Below are positions 31,356 through 39,413 of a stretch of DNA of 51,138 bases, piece after piece. Source of the stretch: CAZCTC01 sp964501335 (GTDB lineage: Bacteria; Chloroflexota; Anaerolineae; B4-G1; SLSP01); assembly GCA_964501335.1 (NCBI GenBank), contig CAZCTC010000057.1:1-51138 (forward strand), given 5' to 3'. Made by a program: the position numbers and the translations under genes. The first letter of the stretch is position 1. Every line of letters begins with the position of its first letter. A model generated the notes under the pieces. It worked only from the letters and a program-made list of their open reading frames with translations. It did not search any database and was not told the DNA's origin.

Positions 31356-34034
31356 CTAGCGTGAACGACGGGTGAACCGGCGCTCGAGGTAAGCGCCCAC
31401 AAAGACCAGGCTTCCCAGACCTGCCGTCAATGCCAGTTCCGGCAACGGCAACGGGCGCAGCCCAAAAAAGCCGTTCAGAAACGGCAGGTAAATGACGGCC
31501 AGTTGTAACGCCAGGACCAATCCCGTCAGACCGGTCAGTAACGGATTGGCTGTAATCCGCCCACCGGCACGCAGCCCCAGTGCGTGGGCCACCTGCGAAA
31601 AGCCCAGCGTGGCAAAAAGCATGGTTTGCCAATCTATCGGCCCTTCCTGATAGATCGCCCCCATGGCAAGCGTCAATGCCGCAATGAGGAGGCCCACCCA
31701 GGTTACATGCCGGCGGGCAGCGGTATCCAGCAAGGGTGCGGTGGGACGGCGAGGCGGCTGATGCATCGTAGTCGGTTCTGCCGGTTCGACGCCCAATCCC
31801 AATCCCAGAAGGCCGTCGGTTAAAAGGTTGAGCCAGAGCAGTTGCAAGGGACGTAATGCGACGTTGATGCCGAACAGCGGTGCGCCCAACATCACCAACA
31901 CTTTACCGAGATTACCGCCCAGGGAAAACTTGATAAAGCGTAGCAGATTGTTATAGATGGTGCGCCCTTCCTCGACCGCTGCCACAATAGTGGTGAAGTT
32001 GTCATCCAACAATACAATGGCCGCGGCCTCCTTGGCGACATCGGTGCCGGTGATCCCCATCGCCACCCCAATATCGGCTTTCTTGAGAGCGGGTGAATCA
32101 TTAACCCCGTCGCCTGTCATCGCCACCACTTCACCCTGCGCCTGCAATGCCTCCACAATCTTGAGCTTGTCCTCCGGGGAAACCCGTGCATAGACCGAGA
32201 CAGTCCCAACGGCCGCACGCAGATCGGCTGCGTTGAATTGAGCCAGGGCAGTGCCGGTCAGGGTTCCGCCCTGGGTGGCAATCCCCAACTCCTGGGCAAT
32301 GGCTTCTGCCGTCAATGGATGATCTCCGGTAATCATTACGGGACGGATACCGGCCGCCTGACAGGTCGCCACGGCCGGCTTGACAGCGGCACGCGGCGGA
32401 TCCATCAGCCCTACCAGCCCGACGAAAATGAGATCTTGCTCTAACCGGGTTGGAGCTGGAAGGTTCGAGCTAAGCTGACAGGTCAGCCCCAACACCCGCA
32501 TCCCGGCCTGCGCCAGGGCGGCATTGGCGGTGAGAATTCGCTCCCGCCAGGCGGGAGTGAGCGGTTCTGCACGATCCTTGACCCAGACCTGAGTGGACAG
32601 CTGCACCAGGCCGTCGACCGAGCCTTTGGTAAACGCGCAGTAATCCCCCGGCAACAACGCTTGTAAAAAAGCGGGACGGTCGGCGGAAGGCGGCAATGAA
32701 TGCACGGTGGTCATCCGCTTGCGGTCGGAATCAAACGGCAACTCGGCAACTCGAGGAAAGGATTGCTCCAACTGTTCCTTGAATACCCCCTGACGGGCCG
32801 CTGCCACCAACAATGCGCCCTCAGTGGGATCACCGAGCGCGTGAAATTCGCCGGTATGCGCTCCGGGATGAAGCGTGGCATCGTTGCAGAGTGCTCCGAT
32901 GGCTAAAGTCAGTTCCAATGCCTGGACGCAGGTGTTATCCTGACAGGGTGTAACGAACATCGGTTGACCGTGTACCAACGGCTCAGTCAATTCCAGCCGT
33001 TGTCCGGCCATGTCTACCACGGTCACGGTCATGCGATTTTCGGTCAACGTCCCGGTCTTGTCGGAACAGATCACGGTCACAGCTCCCAGAGTTTCCACAG
33101 CCGGAAGTTTGCGGACGAGCGCGCGGCGTTTAAGCATTCGTTGTGCGCCGAGAGCCAGGGTAATGGTCACGACCGCCGGCAAGCCCTCTGGAATGATGGC
33201 GACCGCTACACTGACCGCGGTCAGGAACATATCGGCTACGGGTTCGCCGCGCAGCACCCCGATCAACAGGACAAGCATAGCCGCGACGATGCCCGCGCCC
33301 GCCAACAGTTTCCCTAACTGATCCAACCGGCGCTGGAGCGGTGTAGTCTCGGGCTGTACGCCCTGAATCAGCGCTGCGATTTTACCCAGTTCGGTAGCCA
33401 TCCCGGTCGCTACAATGACCGCAACGCCGCGCCCATAGGTGACCGTCGTGCCGAGGTAAACCATATTGCGCCGGTCCCCCAGCGGGAGAGTCTCATTGGA
33501 CAGCGGCGCGGTCTGCTTCTCCACAGCCTCGGCCTCTCCTGTCAGGGCGGCCTCCTGGACCCGCAGATTGACGCTTTCCAGCAAGCGAGCGTCCGCAGGC
33601 ACGGCATTACCGGCTTCCAGGATGATAATATCGCCGGGCACCAGGTCGCGCGCCGAAATTTCCCTTACAGCGCCCTGGCGACGCACCCGCACAGTGGGGA
33701 CCGCCAGCTGCTTAAGGGCCGTCAACGCACGCTCAGCACGATACTCCTGCACAAAACCCAGCACGGCAAACAGTACGACAATGGCTGTAATCGCCGCAGC
33801 CTCTGTCCCTTTATTGAGCAAAGCCGAAATAGCTGCCGCCGCCAACAAAATCAGCACCATGGTGGCGGTGAATTGTTCCCACAACATCCGCAGGGGATTT
33901 TTGCCTCCGCGCTCCTGCAACTCGTTAGGGCCGAGTTCAGTAAGTCGCCCCGCAGCCGCGGCTTCAGTCAACCCGGCCGCCGTAGTTTGGAGTGTCTGGT
34001 AAATTTCATCCAGGGTCTGGGTATGCCAATACAT
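31356..34034 (-). CDS. P-type cation-transporting ATPase (P2A/Ca2+-like)
   Basis: The 892-residue pump couples ATP hydrolysis to cation export through an aspartyl phosphate. Motifs are IPEGLPAVVT in TM4, the phosphorylation site DKTGTLT (D325), ITGDHPLTA, and the hinge TGDGVNDSPALK (about 640-651). The C-terminal helices contain LNLLTDGLLGLGLG. An N-terminal cation_ATPase_N domain (HTQTLDEIYQTL) and no heavy-metal-binding domain put it in the SERCA/PMCA-like group. Ca2+ is the first guess for substrate, but Na+/K+ or Mn2+ are possible. AGGAGAGG precedes the ATG at 34034. It is transcribed opposite to its neighbours and appears complete. Confidence 0.92.
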   Translation of the reverse strand: MYWHTQTLDEIYQTLQTTAAGLTEAAAAGRLTELGPNELQERGGKNPLRMLWEQFTATMVLILLAAAAISALLNKGTEAAAITAIVVLFAVLGFVQEYRAERALTALKQLAVPTVRVRRQGAVREISARDLVPGDIIILEAGNAVPADARLLESVNLRVQEAALTGEAEAVEKQTAPLSNETLPLGDRRNMVYLGTTVTYGRGVAVIVATGMATELGKIAALIQGVQPETTPLQRRLDQLGKLLAGAGIVAAMLVLLIGVLRGEPVADMFLTAVSVAVAIIPEGLPAVVTITLALGAQRMLKRRALVRKLPAVETLGAVTVICSDKTGTLTENRMTVTVVDMAGQRLELTEPLVHGQPMFVTPCQDNTCVQALELTLAIGALCNDATLHPGAHTGEFHALGDPTEGALLVAAARQGVFKEQLEQSFPRVAELPFDSDRKRMTTVHSLPPSADRPAFLQALLPGDYCAFTKGSVDGLVQLSTQVWVKDRAEPLTPAWRERILTANAALAQAGMRVLGLTCQLSSNLPAPTRLEQDLIFVGLVGLMDPPRAAVKPAVATCQAAGIRPVMITGDHPLTAEAIAQELGIATQGGTLTGTALAQFNAADLRAAVGTVSVYARVSPEDKLKIVEALQAQGEVVAMTGDGVNDSPALKKADIGVAMGITGTDVAKEAAAIVLLDDNFTTIVAAVEEGRTIYNNLLRFIKFSLGGNLGKVLVMLGAPLFGINVALRPLQLLWLNLLTDGLLGLGLGVEPAEPTTMHQPPRRPTAPLLDTAARRHVTWVGLLIAALTLAMGAIYQEGPIDWQTMLFATLGFSQVAHALGLRAGGRITANPLLTGLTGLVLALQLAVIYLPFLNGFFGLRPLPLPELALTAGLGSLVFVGAYLERRFTRRSR

Positions 34035-34130
34035 ATTGCCTCTCCTGCTGAATTAAATTGCTCGCCCAGTATAATAGAAATTGTTAACCAAAGCAATTCG
34101 GCCATTCGATTCGTGCAGCCGTCGATCCGC

Positions 34131-34333
34131 CGGCAATTCATTCATTGCGAACGATGAACAGAGCAGAGTAGGCAGGAAGAACCGTCGCCTTAGCAGCAAA
34201 ACTTCATTGCAAATCCGCTGTCTACTTTCTACTGTCTACTTCTCTGTAGTATTTTGTAATGTGAAAATACGACAAAGTGATACAATAGTTCCGACAATGT
34301 AAGATTTCCTAACTTAAACACCGAGGTCATACT
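34131..34333 (+). promoter_or_regulatory. Promoter block of the second type I system
   Basis: This is the third full copy of the block: ATTCATTCATTGCGAACGAT, the TGTCTACTTTCTAC tandem, GTAGTATTTTGTAATG, and the extended -10 TGATACAAT at 34278-34286. It lies 47 bases before the TTG start of hsdM-2, with GAGGT at 34324. 34035-34130 holds an AT-rich spacer with TATAAT at 34069 and the degenerate inverted-repeat flank, and no gene. Confidence 0.6.
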
Positions 34334-35839
34334 TTGAACGGAACTATCTCCCAGGACGAAATCAACAGCATCCTCTGGCGCGCCTGCGACACTTTCCGCG
34401 GCACCGTGGACCCCGCCGAATACAAAAACTACATCCTCGTGATGCTCTTTGTGAAATACATCTCCGACGTGTGGAGCGATCACCGCGAGCAATATCAGCA
34501 GCAGTACCCCGACGATCCCGACCGGGTGAAGCGCACGATGGACCGCTATGAGAAGTTCATCCTGCCCCCGACCAGCCATTTTCAGGCCCTCTTCGAGCAA
34601 CGCAACGCCCCCAACGTCGGTGAGATCATCAACACGGCCCTCATGGAGCTGGAGCGCGTCAACAAGGAAAAGCTGGACGGGGTCTTCCGCAACATCGACT
34701 TCAACTCCGAGGCCGCCCTGGGCCGCACCCGCGAGCGCAATGAACGGCTCAAGAATCTGCTGAACGACTTCTCCGACGAACGCCTCGACCTGCGCCCCTC
34801 CCGCGTGGGCGACCTCGATGTGATCGGCAACGCCTATGAATATCTGATCGGCCGCTTTGCCGCCGGCGCGGGCAAGAAGGCCGGCGAGTTCTACACCCCG
34901 CCCGAAGTCTCGACGCTGCTGGCGAAGCTGCTGACCCCCCGCCCCGGCGAACGGATCTGCGATCCCGCCTGCGGCTCCGGCTCGCTGCTGATCAAGTGCG
35001 CCCGCGAGGTCGGCGGCCAGGACTACGCCCTCTACGGCCAGGAGAACAACGGCGCGACCTGGGCGCTGGCGAAGATGAACATGTTCCTCCACGATGTGAG
35101 CAACGCCGTCATCGACTGGGGCGACACGCTGCGCCATCCCACGCTGATCGAAAACGGCCGGCTGATGCGCTTCAACGTGGTCACGGCGAATCCCCCCTTC
35201 TCGCTGGATAAGTGGGGCGCGGAGAGCGCCGCCGCCGACACTTATCAACGCTACTGGCGCGGCATCCCGCCCAAGAGCGTCGGCGACTACGCCTTCATCA
35301 CCCATATGATCGAGAGCACCTTCAGCGATCCCCTGCAAAACGGCCGCGTCGGCGTGATCGTCCCTCACGGCGTCCTCTTCCGCGGCGGAGCCGAAGGGCA
35401 GATCCGCCGCAAGCTGATCGAAGAGAACCTGCTCGACGCGGTGATCGGCCTGCCGCCCAACCTCTTCTTCGGCACCGGCATCCCCGCCGCCATTTTGATC
35501 TTCAAACGCCGGCGCGACGACCGCCGCGTCCTCTTCATCGACGCTTCCCGCGACTTCGAGCCCGGCTCCAATCAGAACCGGCTGCGGCCGCAGGATCTCG
35601 AACACATCCTGGCCGTCTACGCGCAGCGCGCGAGTGAGGCAAAATATTCCCACCTCGCCGAAGCGACGGAACTCGAAGCGAACGACTTCAACCTGAACAT
35701 CCCCCGCTACGTGGATACCTTCGAGGAAGAGGAGCAGATCGACATCGCCGCCGTGCAGGCCGAGATCGCCGACCTGGACCGCGAGCTGGCGCAGGTGCAG
35801 CAGGAACTGGCAGGCTATCTGGAGGAGCTGGGGCTATGA
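34334..35839 (+). CDS. hsdM: Type I DNA methyltransferase subunit (system 2)
   Basis: The 501-residue methylase starts at TTG 34334 with GAGGT upstream. The N-terminal HsdM_N part starts ISQDEINSILWRACDTFRG. The methyltransferase domain has GEFYTPPEVSTLL, motif I DPACGSGSLL (210-219) and motif IV NPPF (286-289). The C-terminal coiled coil (QAEIADLDRELAQVQQELAG) contacts HsdS. It belongs to a different type I subfamily from system 1 (EcoR124-like rather than EcoKI/EcoEI-like, by its motifs), so the two systems are not simple duplicates. Its stop overlaps an ATGA that begins an hsdS remnant. Confidence 0.93.
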   Translation: MNGTISQDEINSILWRACDTFRGTVDPAEYKNYILVMLFVKYISDVWSDHREQYQQQYPDDPDRVKRTMDRYEKFILPPTSHFQALFEQRNAPNVGEIINTALMELERVNKEKLDGVFRNIDFNSEAALGRTRERNERLKNLLNDFSDERLDLRPSRVGDLDVIGNAYEYLIGRFAAGAGKKAGEFYTPPEVSTLLAKLLTPRPGERICDPACGSGSLLIKCAREVGGQDYALYGQENNGATWALAKMNMFLHDVSNAVIDWGDTLRHPTLIENGRLMRFNVVTANPPFSLDKWGAESAAADTYQRYWRGIPPKSVGDYAFITHMIESTFSDPLQNGRVGVIVPHGVLFRGGAEGQIRRKLIEENLLDAVIGLPPNLFFGTGIPAAILIFKRRRDDRRVLFIDASRDFEPGSNQNRLRPQDLEHILAVYAQRASEAKYSHLAEATELEANDFNLNIPRYVDTFEEEEQIDIAAVQAEIADLDRELAQVQQELAGYLEELGL

Positions 35840-35880
35840 CCTTTCATCGGTGGACGCTAAAGTCACTCGGAGATCATTAA
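35836..35880 (+). pseudogene. Orphaned hsdS start (MTFHRWTLKSLGDH)
   Basis: Fourteen codons from the ATG overlapping the hsdM-2 stop read MTFHRWTLKSLGDH and then TAA. This is the usual opening of an HsdS first recognition domain (W-x4-LGD) at the usual coupled position. The real hsdS-2 frame is shifted by two and starts later. It is probably the scar of a recognition-domain replacement. Confidence 0.6.
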
Positions 35881-35882
35881 AA

Positions 35883-37121
35883 ATGGGAACCCTTTCGGAG
35901 AAAAACTTAACTCTCCCACGGAATTGGACGGTCAGAAATATTAGAGAGTTTGCAAAGGTAAAAGGAGGAAAAAGACTCCCCCTTGGAACATCCCTGGTAT
36001 CACATCAAACCGCCCATCCATATATTCGAATTGTAGATTTTAAAAATGGGAAAATCGACAAGTCCAATATTCTTTATGTGCCAGAAGAAGTTTTTTCCAA
36101 AATATCACGCTATATTATAACAGCCCAAGATATCTATATTTCCATAGTAGGCACAGTTGGATTAGTAGGAATAGTAGAACCTGAATTAGATGGAGCTAAT
36201 TTAACTGAAAATGCCGCCAAAATATGTGAGATCAACAAAGAATTAGTTGATAAAAACTACTTAGCAGTTTTCCTAAAGTCACCTTCTGGACAATCTCAAA
36301 TCCAATCTTTGACTGTCGGTTCTACACAATCAAAGCTGGCTTTATTTAGAATTGAAGAAATTGAAGTTCCTCTCCCGCCCCTTCCTGAACAGCGCAAAAT
36401 CGCTGCCATCCTTGGGGCCTGGGATAAAGCCATCGAGCTGACTCAACGTCGCATCGACGCGGCGCAGCGCCGCAAAAAAGCGCTTTTACAATTACTGTTT
36501 ACTGGTAAACATCGACTTAATGAATTTAAAGACTCTCAATGGGAACAATCCTCTCTAAATAATTTCTTCAAAGCATCATCGATCAAAAATTCAAAGAACG
36601 AAGATTTTACAATCCTATCCTGTTCCACTGTTTATGGAATTATCCCGCAAGAAAAACTTTTCAAAAAACGAATAGCTTCCAAAGATCTCAGCAATTACAA
36701 AATAGTCCAAAGAGGCGATCTGGTCTATGATCCCATGTTACTTTGGGATGCATCTATTGGATTTGTAGAAACTGTAAATCAAGGAGTTATCTCCCCAGCT
36801 TATAGCACTTTCAAATTTAAAGAAAAAAGTGGCATTCGCGAATATTTCAAATACCTATTCCAAACTCATAGAATGCACGAGTTATACAAATTCATTTCTC
36901 AAGGCACCAATGTGCGAAGAAAAAAAGCCCCAGTAGAAGCCTTTTTAGGAATAGAAATCGATATTCCTACAAGTAAAGACGAGCAGCGCAAAATCGCCGC
37001 CGTATTGAACGCCGCCGACTGCGAGATCGAATTGCTCACCCGCAAGCTCGACGCGCTGGAACGGCAGAAGAAGGGATTGATGCAGCAATTGCTCACCGGG
37101 CAGGTGCGGGTGAGGGGGTAG
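35883..37121 (+). CDS. hsdS: Type I specificity subunit HsdS (system 2)
   Basis: The 412-residue subunit from ATG 35883, with GGAG 10 bases upstream, is preferred over the GTG at 35850. The first recognition domain is about 1-160, the first conserved spacer EVPLPPLPEQRKIAAILGAW near 163-182 with the coiled coil ELTQRRIDAAQRRKKALLQL. The second domain follows to about 365, then the second spacer DEQRKIAAVLNAADCEIELL and a final coil ending LLTGQVRVRG. Both recognition domains are AT-rich against GC-rich spacers. The first domain seems to have been brought in with its own upstream codons, leaving the old start stranded at 35836. Confidence 0.9.
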   Translation: MGTLSEKNLTLPRNWTVRNIREFAKVKGGKRLPLGTSLVSHQTAHPYIRIVDFKNGKIDKSNILYVPEEVFSKISRYIITAQDIYISIVGTVGLVGIVEPELDGANLTENAAKICEINKELVDKNYLAVFLKSPSGQSQIQSLTVGSTQSKLALFRIEEIEVPLPPLPEQRKIAAILGAWDKAIELTQRRIDAAQRRKKALLQLLFTGKHRLNEFKDSQWEQSSLNNFFKASSIKNSKNEDFTILSCSTVYGIIPQEKLFKKRIASKDLSNYKIVQRGDLVYDPMLLWDASIGFVETVNQGVISPAYSTFKFKEKSGIREYFKYLFQTHRMHELYKFISQGTNVRRKKAPVEAFLGIEIDIPTSKDEQRKIAAVLNAADCEIELLTRKLDALERQKKGLMQQLLTGQVRVRG

Positions 37122-37942
37122 GCCGCGGATTGGCCCTCATCCCCCCCTGTCCCCCCCTTCCCCCAATGAACACCGGGGGAACGGGGCTCTGGTTTCCGAA
37201 GGATGATTTGTCTATGGGGGAAGGGGGGGAAACAGAGATCCGTCGCGACGATGCCTCTGCCCCCCTTCCCTCTCCCACAAAGCAGGCGCCGAACGGGTTT
37301 AAAGGCAGCCTTGTGAGCGTGTTCGTNNNNNNNNNNNNNNNNNNNNNNNNNNNNNNNNNNNNNNNNNNNNNNNNNNNNNNNNNNNNNNNNNNNNNNNNNN
37401 NNNNNNNNNNNNNNNNNNNNNNNNNNTGGGAGAGGGAAGGGCCGGGGATGGGTGAGGGCCGGAAGTCGCCAGCGTCGGAGAGTTCTGCCCCCCTTCCCTC
37501 TCCCACAGAGCAGGCAGCGAACGGGTTTAAAGGCAGCCTTGTGAGCGTGTTCGTTGGGAGAGGGAAGGGCCGGGGATGGGTGAGGGCCGGAAGTCGCCAG
37601 CGTCGGAGATCCATTCCGGCCCCCTTCCCTCTCCCACAGAGCAGGCGCCGAACGGGTTTAAAGGCAGCCTTGTGAGCGTGTTCGTTGGGTGCTGCGCAGG
37701 GAAGGGCCGGGAAAGGGTGAGGGCCGGAAGTCGGCAGCGTCGGAGATCCGTTCTGGCCCCCTTCCCTCTCCCACAGAACAGGCAGCGAACAGATTTGAAG
37801 GCAGCCGTGTCAGCGTGTTCATTGGGTGCTGCGCAGGGAAGGGCTGGGGATGGGTGAGGGCCATAGGCGGAACAAGAATTGTTTCCCGGTAGGGGCGACC
37901 TTTAGGGTCGCCCGGATTGGATAATCACAAAAGGAACTTATT
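37122..37942. repeat. Palindromic repeat array interrupted by an assembly gap
   Basis: A CCCCCCTGTCCCCCCTTCCC stem begins the block, followed by at least five units of the CCCTTCCCTCTCCCA palindrome (near 37265, 37491, 37625 and 37758, plus one at the gap). They have GAGCAGGC(A/G)(G/C)CGAACGG loops and right arms with or without GGTGCTGCGCA. A GTAGGGGCGACC/GGTCGCCC hairpin at 37893-37915 ends it. The block separates hsdS-2 from the first of two PH-like genes. No gene is present. Confidence 0.9.
37327..37426. other. Assembly gap of 100 N
   Basis: There are exactly 100 N between two palindromic repeat arms. The round number suggests a placeholder of unknown true length, so more repeat units may be missing here. 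Confidence 0.98.
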
Positions 37943-38425
37943 ATGTACAACCCAAACATTAAAAACTTTCCCGTCCTGCTGCGCTATCGAACCGGTTTCT
38001 ATTCCAATATTCCGGCTCTTCTGATCCTGTTCGCCATTGCATGGATTCTTACCATTATAGGCACTCTCATCTCGTCATGGAGCGCGGTTAGCGCGGCTTT
38101 AACGATAATCGTATCTGCATCTCTAATATGGCATGCGCTTGGATTGCATTATGCTTACCTGGCCGTCTCCTCCGAAGGGATCACCTATCACATCCTCACC
38201 GGCATCACCACCTTTTGCGCCTGGAAAGATATACAGGAAAGCAGCAAACTTATCAAAAACGTCGTCTATCCGATCCTGATCTTTACCAAAAGAGAAGTGG
38301 TTCCCCCGGCCGTCGACGATTTGAAATGGGCTCCCCGGGAAGTCACACTGCGCCTCTTCAGCGAAGGCCCCGACAGCCCATTGATGCAGGAAATCCACAA
38401 ATACCGGCCAGATATCAAAGGCTAA
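37943..38425 (+). CDS. PH-like two-TM membrane protein (third paralogue)
   Basis: The 160-residue protein starts at ATG 37943 with AAAGGAA upstream. Two TM helices (about 24-46 and 48-72) are followed by AVSSEGITYHILTGITTFCAWKDIQ, the family's strand region, and a tail LFSEGPDSPLMQEIHKYRPDIKG. The tail is identical to the next gene's C-terminus and similar to RYRPDLY in the 7963 and 28779 proteins. It is situated inside type I system 2, between hsdS and hsdR. Function unknown. Confidence 0.72.
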   Translation: MYNPNIKNFPVLLRYRTGFYSNIPALLILFAIAWILTIIGTLISSWSAVSAALTIIVSASLIWHALGLHYAYLAVSSEGITYHILTGITTFCAWKDIQESSKLIKNVVYPILIFTKREVVPPAVDDLKWAPREVTLRLFSEGPDSPLMQEIHKYRPDIKG

Positions 38426-38674
38426 TAACAGGGCCGTTCCGGCCCCTTCCCTCTCCCACAGAGCCGGCAGCGAACGGATTTTGGGGATGGATGTAGGGGC
38501 GACCTTTAGGGTCGCCCGGATTGGGGAACAGCAAACGGGCGCCCACAAGGGGCGCCCCTACAAAAGATCGTGTTCCCGGTAGGGACGAGGTTTCCTCGCC
38601 CAACCAGGAGAATGGATCGATCCGGCAATGGGCGGGGCAATCCCGCCCCTACGAAAAAATTGAAAGGATTCACT
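38426..38674. repeat. Repeat string between the two PH-like genes
   Basis: A shortened CCCTTCCCTCTCCCA half-element (about 38440-38475) is followed by GTAGGGGCGACC/GGTCGCCC (38493-38517), GGGCGCCC/GGGGCGCCCC (38537-38561), GGGACGAGG/CCTCGCCC (38580-38601) and a GGGCGGGG...CCCGCCC pair (about 38629-38648). It mirrors the string at 7706-7885. Confidence 0.82.
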
Positions 38675-39145
38675 ATGTACCGCTCAGACGCCAGTTACTT
38701 TTCGCTCATACCGGCCAAACGAAAAATTCCTATCTTTCTTATTGTTATGAACACAGTTGTCTTCATCGCCAGTGTTATTCTGGGAATAATAAGCGCTTTA
38801 CTCTCTTCAAATTTTCTCGTCCCTATCATCATCATGATAACTACAGTTATCAACATCTTCAACCACTTCGCTCAAATGGCTTCTTACATGATGACCACTC
38901 CAGAAGGAATCGAATACCATTCCTTTGGAATCGTCATTTTCTCCACCTGGGAAAATCTTGAAGGGATCAGCCTGACCAGCGGCGTTACAATCCTCAAGCT
39001 TAACTCTAAAGTAAAAACCATTCCGCCCATCGTGGAAACACTGAACTGGTACCCGAAAGATATCCCTTTATACCTCTTCAGCGAAGGCCCCGACAGCCCA
39101 TTGATGCAGGAAATCCATAAATACCGGCCGGATATCAAAGGATAA
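38675..39145 (+). CDS. PH-like two-TM membrane protein (fourth paralogue)
   Basis: The 156-residue protein starts at ATG 38675 (GAAAGGA upstream); an upstream open frame crosses repeats and is rejected. TM helices lie at about 21-43 and 45-67, followed by MMTTPEGIEYHSFGIVIFSTWENLEGI and the shared tail LFSEGPDSPLMQEIHKYRPDIKG. The identical C-terminal 23 codons of this and the preceding gene suggest gene conversion or a recent tandem duplication with divergent N-terminal halves. A hairpin element follows at 39171. Confidence 0.72.
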   Translation: MYRSDASYFSLIPAKRKIPIFLIVMNTVVFIASVILGIISALLSSNFLVPIIIMITTVINIFNHFAQMASYMMTTPEGIEYHSFGIVIFSTWENLEGISLTSGVTILKLNSKVKTIPPIVETLNWYPKDIPLYLFSEGPDSPLMQEIHKYRPDIKG

Positions 39146-39170
39146 CCGATCCCGGCTTTAACCGGCGGTT

Positions 39171-39290
39171 TTTACGTCCCGCAAAAGGCTTTTTTCGGTC
39201 AGATACGACGCGCTGGACGGAGGGAGAGAAATTATTTTTATTCATATTTTCGGCGGCTTCAGAAAGCCGCCGAAAATATGAGCTTTTTTC
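39171..39290. repeat. Hairpin element (reverse orientation)
   Basis: CATATTTTCGGCGGCTT (about 39242-39258) pairs with AAGCCGCCGAAAATATG across a short loop. It is preceded by GGGAGAGAAATTATTTTT and GCGCTGGACGG, and at 39171 by TTACGTCCCGC. The same parts in reverse order occur at 44343-44459. 39291-39413 contains a TTTCACGTTTTATGTTTCAC stretch and then AGGAGG of hsdR-2. Confidence 0.82.
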
Positions 39291-39413
39291 CAGACTAACC
39301 GCCCAGGTCGAGTTTATGTTTTGACAGGCGTCGGAAAGCCAGCGCAAACATAGACTTTTTCTTTCACGTTTTATGTTTCACGTTTCACATCTTCCGTCTG
39401 CCCAGGAGGCCCT

